Below are positions 5,958 to 12,975 of a stretch of 13,007 nucleotides of DNA, piece after piece. A model generated the notes under the pieces. The model did no database searches and was not told the origin of the DNA. It saw only the letters and a list, made by a program, of their open reading frames with translations. Source of the stretch: an uncultured Actinomyces sp. (lineage in GTDB: Bacteria > Actinomycetota > Actinomycetes > Actinomycetales > Actinomycetaceae); contig CABKMZ010000049.1 of assembly GCA_902373545.1 (NCBI GenBank), forward strand, positions 1-13,007. The letters run 5' to 3'. The translations under genes and the position numbers were made by a program. Within the stretch, counting starts at the first letter, position 1. The number at the start of each line of letters is the position of its first letter.

Positions 5958-7340
5958 GTGGCACACTTTACCTATACGGATAACGCGACTCCAAGTAAAG
6001 GATGGCACCCCTTGACTCAGCCTTCGACACACGGGGCGACCCCGGCCTCGTCCGGGCGCACGCCCGCGCAGGGTAACCGCCTCGACCCCTGGTACGACGT
6101 TTACGCGGACCGCGCACTGAACCTGCGCGCGTCGGAGATTCGCGCGCTCTTCTCCGTCGTCTCGCGCCCCGAGGTTGTCTCCCTCGCCGGCGGTATGCCG
6201 AACCTGAAGGACCTCCCCCTCGACCGCCTTGCCGCGTCCGCGGAGAAGCTGATCCGCAACCACGGCGCGCAGGCAATGCAGTACGGCAACGGCCAGGGCT
6301 GGGAGGTGCTGCGCGAGCGCATCACCGAGGTCATGGCCTACGACGGCATCGTCGGCGCCGACCCGGACGACGTCGTGGTCACGACGGGCAGTCAGCAGGC
6401 CCTCGACCTCGTGACCGAGCTCTTCGTGAACCCGGGCGACGTCGTCCTCGCGGAGGCCCCCTCGTACGTGGGCGCGCTGGGCGTCTTCCGCGCCCGCCAG
6501 GCGGACATCGTGCACGTCCCCATGGATGAGCACGGCATCATTCCCGAGGCCTTGGTTGAGACGATCCGCGACGTGCGCGCCTCGGGTCGCACAATTAAGT
6601 TCATCTACATCATCCCGAACTACCACAACCCGGCGGGCGTGACCCTGTCGGCGGAGCGCCGCCCGATCATCGCCGAGATCTGCCTGCGTGAGCATGTTCT
6701 GATCGTCGAGGATAATCCCTACGGCCTGCTCGGCTTCCACAATGACCCGCTGCCGGCCATCGCCTCGTACAGCCCGGAGGGTGTCGTCTACCTGGGTTCG
6801 TTCTCGAAGATGTTTGCGCCCGGTTTCCGTATCGGCTGGGCGTACGCGCCGCACGCGATTCGCGCGAAACTGGTCCTGGCGCTCGAGTCGGCGATCCTGT
6901 GCCCGTCGATGGTGGGCCAGATGGCGATCGCGGATTACCTGAGCAACTACGACTGGTATGGGCAGGTGAAGTCGTTCCGTTCGATGTACGCGGAGCGTTG
7001 CCGCTCGATGCTGACGGCGCTCGAGGAGTTCATGCCGTCGTGCTCGTGGACGGTGCCGGATGGCGGTTTCTACACGTGGGTGACGCTGCCTGAGGGCTTG
7101 GATGCGAAGGCGATGCTGCCGCGCGCGGTGCGCGCTCAGGTCGCGTACGTGTCGGGTACGGCGTTCTTCTACGACGGGCAGGGGTCGAATCACATGCGTT
7201 TGTCGTTCTGCTACCCCACGCCCGAGGATATCCGCGAGGGTGTGCGCCGCCTGTCAACGGTGGTCAATGCGGAGAAGGAAATGGTCGATATGTTTGGCAC
7301 GGCTTCAATTGACGAGGCCGGGGCTGGGTCTAATCGTTAA
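5958..7340 (+). CDS. PLP-dependent class I/II aminotransferase
   Basis: A 460-residue fold-type I aminotransferase of the 2-aminoadipate/kynurenine (LysN/Aro8-like) type. Visible landmarks are SLAGGMPN near residue 75, the phosphate-cradle GSQQALD (144-150), NPAG (224-227), EDNPYG with the pyridine-binding Asp (D252), SFSKMFAPGFRIGW with the Schiff-base Lys (K284), and MRLSF with the carboxylate-binding Arg (R414). It should transfer amino groups between an amino acid and a 2-oxo acid in the cytoplasm; the substrate cannot be told from sequence. The start is uncertain: GTG 5958 has a poorly spaced AGGAAA, while a TTG at 6013 has AAAGGA at good distance, and the first 40 residues are low complexity. 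It is followed 22 bases later by the ligase gene, probably in one transcript. Confidence 0.9.
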   Translation: MAHFTYTDNATPSKGWHPLTQPSTHGATPASSGRTPAQGNRLDPWYDVYADRALNLRASEIRALFSVVSRPEVVSLAGGMPNLKDLPLDRLAASAEKLIRNHGAQAMQYGNGQGWEVLRERITEVMAYDGIVGADPDDVVVTTGSQQALDLVTELFVNPGDVVLAEAPSYVGALGVFRARQADIVHVPMDEHGIIPEALVETIRDVRASGRTIKFIYIIPNYHNPAGVTLSAERRPIIAEICLREHVLIVEDNPYGLLGFHNDPLPAIASYSPEGVVYLGSFSKMFAPGFRIGWAYAPHAIRAKLVLALESAILCPSMVGQMAIADYLSNYDWYGQVKSFRSMYAERCRSMLTALEEFMPSCSWTVPDGGFYTWVTLPEGLDAKAMLPRAVRAQVAYVSGTAFFYDGQGSNHMRLSFCYPTPEDIREGVRRLSTVVNAEKEMVDMFGTASIDEAGAGSNR

Positions 7341-7362
7341 CGTTGCGAAGGAGTAACACACT

Positions 7363-8394
7363 GTGGCTACGAAAGTTCTGATTATTTCGGGCGGTCTGAC
7401 GCACGAGCGTGACGTGTCTGTGCGTTCGGGTCGTCGCGTCGCGAATATTCTGGCGCAGGCCGGCTACGAGATTGTCATTTCGGATGTGGATGCGTCGCTG
7501 GCGGGGGCGATTGAGTCATTCGCTCCTGACGTGATTTGGCCTCTCGTGCATGGGTCGATTGGTGAGGATGGCTCGTTGCAGTCGTTCCTGGAGTCGTTGG
7601 GGATCCCCTTTGTGGGGTCGTCGTCGGTTCATTCGATGTTGGCGTCGAACAAGCCGACGGCGAAGGCTCTGCTGGGTTCTGCGGGGCTGGCGACGCCGGG
7701 TTGGGTGACGCTGCCGCAGGCGATTTTCCGTCAGCTGGGTGCGTCGAATGTGCTGTCTGCGCTGGAGGGGTCGGTGTCGTTCCCGGTTGTCATTAAGCCG
7801 ACGGATGGTGGCTCGGCACTGGGTATTTCGACGGCGCATAATGCGAAGCAGTTGCGTCGGTCGATGGTGGATGCGTTCGCCTACGGCCAGCGCTTGATGG
7901 TGGAGCAGCGTATCGAGGGCCGCGACGTGGCCGTGTCTGTGGTTGATTTGGAGGGCGGCCCGGTCGCTCTGCCGCCCGTCGAGGTTGTGACGGACGATGG
8001 TCGCTACGACTACGATGCGCGGTACACGACGGATGAGTCGGAGTACTTCGTTCCGGCGCGTTTCTCTCCCGAGGCCTTGGCTGACATGCAGGCCGCGGCC
8101 GTGGAGGCGCACACGACGCTGGGTCTGCGGGACTTGTCGCGCATGGATTTCGTGGTCGACGAGGAGGGCACCTGCTGGTGCATCGACGTGAATGTGGCGC
8201 CGGGTATGACGGATACGTCGCTTCTCCCCCAGGCGGCGGATGCGCTCGAGGATTCGTCGTTCGCGCAGCTGTGCGCTGACATCGTCGAGTTCGTGGCTGG
8301 CGGACGCGTACCCGCCGAGGCCGAGGCGGTCTCTGGGGACGTGGCTGCGGCAGCCGACAACGCCGAGCCGGTGGAGGATGTAGTCACCGACTGA
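7363..8394 (+). CDS. D-alanine--D-alanine ligase family protein
   Basis: A 343-residue ATP-grasp enzyme of the Ddl family, which joins two D-alanines for peptidoglycan precursors. Features are the N-terminal GGLTHERDVSVRSG with the conserved Glu (E15), HGSIGEDGSLQ (64-73), VVIKPTDGGSALGIS with the ATP-binding Lys (K145), RMDFVVDEEG (D262) and the C-terminal IDVNVAPGMTDTSLLPQAA. In well-studied Ddl the second metal ligand is Glu in 'EANTSPG' or 'EVNTxPG'; here it is Asp (D275), with Asn (N277) kept. The start is GTG with AAGGAG nine bases upstream. Residues 315-343 are an Ala/Glu-rich acidic tail beyond the usual end. It may be the main Ddl or a second ligase with other substrates. It is probably cotranscribed with the aminotransferase and ends before a strong hairpin. 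Confidence 0.88.
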   Translation: MATKVLIISGGLTHERDVSVRSGRRVANILAQAGYEIVISDVDASLAGAIESFAPDVIWPLVHGSIGEDGSLQSFLESLGIPFVGSSSVHSMLASNKPTAKALLGSAGLATPGWVTLPQAIFRQLGASNVLSALEGSVSFPVVIKPTDGGSALGISTAHNAKQLRRSMVDAFAYGQRLMVEQRIEGRDVAVSVVDLEGGPVALPPVEVVTDDGRYDYDARYTTDESEYFVPARFSPEALADMQAAAVEAHTTLGLRDLSRMDFVVDEEGTCWCIDVNVAPGMTDTSLLPQAADALEDSSFAQLCADIVEFVAGGRVPAEAEAVSGDVAAAADNAEPVEDVVTD

Positions 8395-8429
8395 TCCCGC
8401 ATAGGCTATTTGCTCGCGTACTACCCTGC

Positions 8430-8481
8430 GAGACGCACTGGGCCCGGGAGGACTGTCGTCCTCCCGGGCCCTTCGTGTCTC
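8430..8481. terminator. strong GC-rich hairpin terminator after the ligase gene
   Basis: A perfect 14-bp stem (8440-8453 with 8458-8471) closed by a TGTC loop, with outer GAGAC/GTCTC pairing (8430-8434, 8477-8481). There is no real T-tract, as is usual in GC-rich actinobacteria. It lies 36 bases after the ligase stop and serves the plus strand; the symmetric stem could also stop minus-strand transcription. Confidence 0.8.
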
Positions 8482-8573
8482 CGAGAACGAGCCGCGTTGG
8501 ATCCTACGTCATCAGTCGGTATCTCAACCGTCTACGTGGGGAACGCTGCGGCGACTACAGTGCCGGGGTGTCG

Positions 8574-8654
8574 GCAGGGCCTGGCCGGGCTTCGAGATCG
8601 ACCGACCAAGTGGAGGTGGCCGCGGGGCCTGCAGGGCCTGGCCGGGCTTCGAGA
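8574..8654. repeat. direct repeat pair in the intergenic region
   Basis: A 24-base element beginning GCAGGGCCTGGCCGGGCTTC occurs exactly at 8574-8597 and 8631-8654, 57 bp apart. Immediately after the second copy, 8658-8682 can form a hairpin (GAGCC, loop GAA, GGCTC). The whole gap 8395-8813 (419 bp) shows no credible gene: it holds the terminator, this REP-like pair and GC-rich filler. The GGCTTCGAGA core resembles interspersed repeats seen in other actinobacteria (recollection only). Confidence 0.65.
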
Positions 8655-8813
8655 CGACGCGCCGAGCCGAAGGCTCGCGGCGCGGACGGCGAGCGGGCGG
8701 GCAGGCCCCGCGGCGACCGAAACTCACACAGGTGGCTGGACCCGAAGGTAGTCCAAGCACGGATGAGCACCACAAATTCGCTCGTCACGCGCAACAAAAT
8801 GTGAACGCGTGCC

Positions 8814-9443
8814 TCAGAACAGGAAACCGAGTTCCTTAAGGCGGGCCTCGGCCTGGTCGGCGCCCTCCCAGACTATGCCCTGGACGCCCAGGAGTTCCGC
8901 AGCCCGCACGTTCTCACGCCGATCGTCAATGAACGCAACGTCTTCAACGGGCGTGTTCAGGCGGTGCAGGACGTCCCTGTAGATACCGCGCGAGGGCTTG
9001 CAGATACCGTAGTCGCAGGAGAACGCGAAAAAGTCGAAGAGGCTCCCCCACTCGGATCGGCGGATAGCCTTCGCGATCGGGTATGGGGCGTTGGACAGAA
9101 TACCGACGCGGACGCCCTGGTGGCGCAGCAAACGAACGAGTGCCAGTGAGCGCTCGTTTGCCTCGGCCATGCGCGAAGAGTCGAGCTCGACCAGCGCCTT
9201 CAAAAGCTCATGCGACGGCTCGGGTTGACCGCAATCACCTGCGATGCGATCCCAGAAGTCACGGTCGGGCAAGCCCGCATCGTATTCTCCGCGATGCGTC
9301 CACATGGCTTGGTCAACGAGAGTTGTGAGGCCGCGCGACTCGTCCCCGAACATGCGGGCGATCACGGCGGGATCGGGGTGTGATTCCACGAGGACGCCCC
9401 CGACATCGAAAAGCACGGTGCGCGAACTGCTTTGAGCGTGCAT
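8814..9443 (-). CDS. HAD superfamily hydrolase (subfamily IA)
   Basis: A 209-residue HAD-fold protein. Motif I is VLFDVGGVLVE with nucleophile D13; motif II is ILSNAP (S117); motif III has K149 in CKPSRGIY; motif IV is FIDDRREN (D173, D174). A helical cap region (about 20-100) makes it subfamily IA. The usual second Asp of motif I (D+2) is Gly (G15), a change seen in several 'FDxGGVL' HAD proteins, and such proteins may be weak phosphatases or act on unusual substrates. The start ATG has AGAAGGAG upstream. It follows parB on the same strand after a 146-bp gap containing a 12-bp palindrome TCCGACGTCGGA (9473-9484), and converges on the ligase gene. Substrate unknown. Confidence 0.85.
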   Translation of the reverse strand: MHAQSSSRTVLFDVGGVLVESHPDPAVIARMFGDESRGLTTLVDQAMWTHRGEYDAGLPDRDFWDRIAGDCGQPEPSHELLKALVELDSSRMAEANERSLALVRLLRHQGVRVGILSNAPYPIAKAIRRSEWGSLFDFFAFSCDYGICKPSRGIYRDVLHRLNTPVEDVAFIDDRRENVRAAELLGVQGIVWEGADQAEARLKELGFLF

Positions 9444-9472
9444 GCCTTTCGCTCCTTCTAGTACTGCGAGAG

Positions 9473-9484
9473 TCCGACGTCGGA
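9473..9484. promoter_or_regulatory. 12-bp palindrome upstream of the HAD gene
   Basis: TCCGACGTCGGA is a perfect palindrome 30 bp upstream of the HAD start codon. It could be an operator in the leader or promoter; I see no clear -10/-35 around it, so its role is uncertain. Confidence 0.3.
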
Positions 9485-9589
9485 TCCTTTAAGAGTAGTT
9501 TAAACGTAGTTTCAGCCACAGATTAGAACGGAAAATGTATGATTGGGAACATACTCCTTCTGATCTGCGGAAAGACGTACGAAGCAAAC

Positions 9590-10873
9590 TCAGCGAAGAA
9601 TGAGGTCTGCGATTCGCTGGAGGTCGTCCGCTCCCGCGAATTCGATGATGATTCGACCTTTCTTACGCCCCTCCGTGATGGACACACGTGTGTCGTACGC
9701 ATTGGACAGGGCCGACACGACGGTCTCCCCCAGCTGCGACAGCGGACGCTGCTGACGGGCACGCGGACGCGGAGTGGCCTTCGCCTTGCCCAGGCGAACG
9801 ATCTCTTCGGTGGTGCGCACCGAGAGTCCTTCCGCGACGATACGCTCGGCGAGCCGCTCCATGTCTTCGGCCGTTTCCAAGGAAAGAAGGGCGCGAGCGT
9901 GGCCCGCGGTGATGATCTGTGCGGCCACCTTCTTCTGAACGACTGGCGGCAGCTTGAGTAGGCGCAGAGTGTTCGCGATCTGCGGGCGTGAGCGCGCAAT
10001 TCGTTTGGCGAGCTCTTCCTGAGTCGCGCCGAAATCGGCCATGAGCTGCTGATATGCGCTCGCTTCCTCCAGTGGGTTGAGTTGGGCCCTGTGGAGGTTT
10101 TCCAGGAGCGCGTCGCGGAGCAGATCTCCATCGTCGGTCTCTCGGATGATTGCTGGAATCGTGGTTTCGCCGGCGAGCTCGGAAGCGCGCAGGCGCCGCT
10201 CACCCATGATCAGCTCGTAGCGGGCCTCGGGCTTCTCAGCGAGGAACTCCTGGAGCTTCGCGGAGCGCCCCTCAGCGGGAATGCTACGAACGACGACGGG
10301 CTGAAGAACGCCGACCTCCTTGATGGAAGCGGCAAGCTCCTTCAGGTCGTCCTCATCGAAAACCTCTCGAGGCTGCTTCGCGTTGGGGACGATCTGGTCG
10401 ATAGCAATTTCAGCGAAGGACGCGCCGGGCACCGGCAAAAGCTCATGCTCATCGGATGTTTCACGTGAAACATCCGACGCAGCCTGAGGGGCGGGCGTGG
10501 CGACCGGGGCAGCGACGCGGGTGGAAGGGCCGCTCGGGCTGGGAGCCGAGCCATTGACCCCAGAACCAATAGAGACGGAAGGCTTGCCCGCACGACGGGT
10601 GCCGGCTGTGTCCAGACCGGGCATGGTCGGGCGCTTCTTTTTAGCCGAGGCCGTGGATCGCTTGGGCTGCAAAAGGTCCTTTGCGGATCCTCCCCTACCC
10701 TTGGCGGACGGGCCCTCCGGGAAGAACACATCGAGCGGACGCGCGGGAGCGACGGGCGCAGCAGGCGACTTCTGTTCACCCGCCTGGGGAATAAGAGCTC
10801 CAAGTCCACGGCCAAGGCCGGAATGCTTACGGGTGCCCTTACGGCCCTCAGACTTCGGTGTTACATCCGCCAT
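9590..10873 (-). CDS. parB: chromosome partitioning protein ParB
   Basis: A 427-residue chromosomal ParB, the CTP-dependent DNA clamp that loads at parS and segregates origins with ParA. The N-terminal GLGRGLGALIP (19-29) is the ParA-contacting motif, followed by a long Ala/Pro/Lys-rich linker (30-150). The CTP-binding domain shows NAKQPRE (164-170), GERRLRA (224-230) and ENLHRAQLNPLEEA (258-271). A helix-turn-helix lies at about 284-306 (TQEELAKRIARSRPQIANTL) and the dimerisation domain is at 377-427. The start ATG has GAAGGAG upstream. It is encoded 174 bp after parA on the same strand. A parS inside the linker encodes DVSRET (134-139), and two more lie between parB and parA, so ParB bound there may influence its own expression. 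Confidence 0.97.
   Translation of the reverse strand: MADVTPKSEGRKGTRKHSGLGRGLGALIPQAGEQKSPAAPVAPARPLDVFFPEGPSAKGRGGSAKDLLQPKRSTASAKKKRPTMPGLDTAGTRRAGKPSVSIGSGVNGSAPSPSGPSTRVAAPVATPAPQAASDVSRETSDEHELLPVPGASFAEIAIDQIVPNAKQPREVFDEDDLKELAASIKEVGVLQPVVVRSIPAEGRSAKLQEFLAEKPEARYELIMGERRLRASELAGETTIPAIIRETDDGDLLRDALLENLHRAQLNPLEEASAYQQLMADFGATQEELAKRIARSRPQIANTLRLLKLPPVVQKKVAAQIITAGHARALLSLETAEDMERLAERIVAEGLSVRTTEEIVRLGKAKATPRPRARQQRPLSQLGETVVSALSNAYDTRVSITEGRKKGRIIIEFAGADDLQRIADLILR
10457..10472. promoter_or_regulatory. parS: parS site 4, inside the parB coding sequence
   Basis: A perfect 16-bp parS inside the sequence for ParB's linker. The palindrome extends without mismatch to 26 bp (10452-10477), the longest symmetric flank of the six sites. 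Confidence 0.95.
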
Positions 10874-10903
10874 TGCATAACTCCTTCAATTGCGTTCGTT
10901 CAT

Positions 10904-10919
10904 TGTTTCACGTGAAACA
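10904..10919. promoter_or_regulatory. parS: parS site 5, upstream of parB
   Basis: A perfect parS 31 bp upstream of the parB start codon, in a 22-bp perfect palindrome (10901-10922). ParB bound here would sit over the likely parB leader or promoter. Confidence 0.95.
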
Positions 10920-11026
10920 ATGCCCTGCGCTCAGCTGATGAGCGGCTTTGATCACTTTGTTGAACTTTTGGTCAAGAGTCGTGGTGATTACGTTCTTAGC
11001 TACATAAAATCGCCGCTGACATTCAA

Positions 11027-11042
11027 TGTTTCACGTGAAACA
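11027..11042. promoter_or_regulatory. parS: parS site 6, just after parA
   Basis: A perfect parS five bases beyond the parA stop codon, in a 20-bp palindrome (11025-11044). It is 123 bp from site 5; the two bracket the parA-parB intergenic region. Confidence 0.95.
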
Positions 11043-11047
11043 TTGTT

Positions 11048-11926
11048 TTACAGTGTGTTGGCAAGCCGATCACACAGTTCGAGCGCAGCCTTGCGATAGG
11101 CGATCGAACCAACGTTTCGCGGGTCGTATGTAATCACGGTCTGGGCGTAACTGGGGGCCTCGGAAATGCGGACGCTGCGCGGAATAACCGTGTCGAATGT
11201 GTGATCCGGGAAGTGCGCGCGCACCTCGGATTCGACCTCTTCAGACAGGCGGGTGCGCTTGTCGGCCATGGTCAGGAGCATGCCCGAGACGCGCAGACCG
11301 GGGTTCATGCTCGCCCCGATACGCTCGACCGTATTCCACAGCTGGCTAAGGCCCTCAAGAGCGTAGTACTCAGCCTGAATGGGAATCAACACCTCGTCGG
11401 CAGCAACCATCACGTTGAGCGTCACGAGCCCGAGGGACGGAGGGCAATCAATGAGGACTACGTCGATCTCGGGGTGCTCCGAGACGTACGCTCGAAGCGC
11501 AGTCTTGAGGCGGGCCTCGCGGTCCGGGACGTCCACGAGTTCGATTTCGGCGCCGGACAGGTCGATCGTTGCAGGGCACACAAGAATGCCGTCAATGTCC
11601 GGGCAAGGCTGAAGGACGTCCGCGAGCTCCGCTCCCCCGATCATCACGTCGTACGTCGACGGTGTTCCCGCGGGGTGCTCGACGCCGAGAGCGCTCGAGG
11701 CGTTACCCTGCGCGTCGGCATCGATGACAAGCACCGACAGACCGCCCAGCGCGAGGCCTGCGGCGAGATTGACGGCCGAGGTTGTCTTGCCGACCCCGCC
11801 CTTCTGATTGGCGATCGCGATGATGCGCGTCGACGGCGGCTTGCGAAACTCAGCGTGCGCGAGCATCTGCAAATCGGCGATATTGCGTTCGATCTGAGAG
11901 GACAGAGGGGTGTTTTCTACAGTCAC
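11048..11926 (-). CDS. parA: chromosome partitioning ATPase ParA (Soj)
   Basis: A 292-residue ParA/MinD-type ATPase that binds the nucleoid and moves ParB-parS complexes. Motifs are the deviant Walker A KGGVGKTT (42-49), A' VLVIDADAQGN (65-75), Walker B VVLIDCPPSLG (156-166) and a C-terminal basic surface (IPRSVRISEAPSY, 248-260). The N-terminal 33 residues precede the ATPase core, as in actinobacterial ParAs. The start is GTG, preceded by AGGAAGG. It is first in a parA-parB pair. An 11-bp inverted repeat lies 50-80 bp upstream and a TAGACT-like -10 is at 11953-11958. No rsmG gene is seen upstream in the next kilobase, an unusual context for this locus. Confidence 0.97.
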   Translation of the reverse strand: MTVENTPLSSQIERNIADLQMLAHAEFRKPPSTRIIAIANQKGGVGKTTSAVNLAAGLALGGLSVLVIDADAQGNASSALGVEHPAGTPSTYDVMIGGAELADVLQPCPDIDGILVCPATIDLSGAEIELVDVPDREARLKTALRAYVSEHPEIDVVLIDCPPSLGLVTLNVMVAADEVLIPIQAEYYALEGLSQLWNTVERIGASMNPGLRVSGMLLTMADKRTRLSEEVESEVRAHFPDHTFDTVIPRSVRISEAPSYAQTVITYDPRNVGSIAYRKAALELCDRLANTL

Positions 11927-11952
11927 GTGACACCTTCCTAGCTACTGCCTAT

Positions 11953-12005
11953 AGTCTACGGGCCTCCACCGGCACTTCCTGCATCGAAATCCCGCGATGC
12001 AGGAA
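11953..12005 (-). promoter_or_regulatory. putative parA promoter with inverted-repeat operator
   Basis: An 11-bp perfect inverted repeat, TTCCTGCATCG (11976-11986) and CGATGCAGGAA (11995-12005), is separated by eight bases. A TAGACT (-10-like, 11953-11958, minus strand) lies 18 bases nearer to parA, so the repeat would cover the -35 region. No T-tract follows, so a terminator is less likely than a protein-binding site. Confidence 0.4.
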
Positions 12006-12390
12006 TGGACACAGGATTGCCGAAGTAATCCGTCAAACGGCAAAAGTGTTGTTCTGTAGGATCGATTCTCCTGGCGATGAAGAGCGCAGCATCATCCGTC
12101 GATCAGATGCACCCGGAGCACGAGGCGCAGAGCAAAACGACGAAACAATAGCCGTTCGTAGCCTCAGTCACATTCAAACGTTTTACTGCCGTGAGGTGAG
12201 CGACGTCGATGCCGCTTCGAATACTATTCAATTCTTGAAATATTCATCGCTTGCACTGGTCGACGGACGAACGAGGCTACGACACCACCACAACGCATGA
12301 ACGCGGCTGCCAAGAGACACCGCCCGACGTGTATGGCGCCGACTTGACCACTTTCGGCGCTTGGGGAAAGGCTGCTTCGGGACTCCCGCT
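12006..12390. other. gene-free stretch upstream of parA
   Basis: No frame here has recognisable motifs or a credible ribosome site. Composition is mixed, with a short AT-rich patch at about 12218-12250. I see no tRNA, no rsmG-like motif and no DnaA-box cluster. Confidence 0.5.
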
Positions 12391-12640
12391 CCGACAGTGC
12401 AGTCGATAGTCCCAACGAGCACACGAGCACACGATACCCAACCTATCCCGCCGCAGAAAAACCTGACCATACGCGGCAGCACCTCCCCTGCCGCAGCACA
12501 GAAGTACGTCACCAACACGCACCAAGATGCGCCTCCCTCCCGCGCCGCCCCGCAGAAAACGCCGACAGTGGGCTCGATCATCCCGGCAGCACGCACTGAG
12601 GCCCGACGTACCCGACACGCCACACCACAGAAACGCCTCA
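12391..12640. repeat. degenerate direct repeats, gene-free
   Basis: Two segments starting CCGACAGTG (12391 and 12562, offset 171 bp) align loosely over about 75 bases: TCGAT..TCCC, then GCAC, then CAGAAA. AGTGCAGTCGA at 12396-12406 recurs inverted as TCGACTGCACT at 12713-12723, and a 12-bp palindrome GTAGTCGACTAC lies at 12664-12675. These look like decayed members of an interspersed repeat family; open frames here are Arg/Cys-rich and unconvincing. Confidence 0.45.
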
Positions 12641-12726
12641 CGACGAACCAGCGCGCCCAAACCGTAGTCGACTACACCCCAAAAACCCCATGTCACCCCC
12701 ATTCCACCGAGGTCGACTGCACTTTG

Positions 12727-12762
12727 AGCAAGCACTCGGGGGGTTTTGCGACCATAGACCCC
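12727..12762 (+). repeat. G6-TTTTGCGACCATAGACC repeat, copy 1
   Basis: Six Gs followed by TTTTGCGACCATAGACC (core 12738-12762), preceded by AGCAAGCACTC. The core is identical to copies 2 and 3. The minus-strand reading repeatedly gives the spurious peptide MVAKPP. Confidence 0.85.
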
Positions 12763-12791
12763 TCCACGGGCACGCGACGCCGGCCCATACG

Positions 12792-12828
12792 AGCAACCAC
12801 GCGGGGGGTTTTGCGACCATAGACCCCC
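12792..12828 (+). repeat. G6-TTTTGCGACCATAGACC repeat, copy 2
   Basis: Core 12803-12827, preceded by AGCAACCACGC, which is shared with copy 3. It is 65 bp from copy 1 and can pair with the inverted copy at 12859-12879. Confidence 0.85.
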
Positions 12829-12858
12829 GACACGCCGGCGACACGCCGCAACGCAGCG

Positions 12859-12879
12859 CCTATGGTAGCAATTCCCCCC
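12859..12879 (-). repeat. diverged inverted copy of the G6 repeat
   Basis: GCCTATGGTAGCAATT followed by Cs is the repeat in reverse orientation, matching copy 2 at about 18 of 22 positions. With copy 2 it could form a hairpin with a loop of about 31 bases. Confidence 0.6.
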
Positions 12880-12975
12880 AAGCCACCAACAAAGACAAGC
12901 CACGACAAACAGACGAAGACGTGCCGAACACGACCAACACAGCCACCTAAAGAGCACGCGGCCCTGGCCCTTCCA

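Noticed and set aside
5934..7193. Long 419-codon open frame on the minus strand opposite the aminotransferase
   Set aside because: It is Arg/His-rich, lacks domains and mirrors the codon bias of the clearly real aminotransferase gene on the plus strand.
8410..8804. Plus-strand frames of 109-113 codons after the ligase gene
   Set aside because: They span the terminator hairpin and the direct repeats and have no protein-like features.
11922..11931. GTCACGTGAC at the parA start codon as a parS
   Set aside because: Matches only the central eight bases; better read as the ribosome-site to GTG start region of parA.
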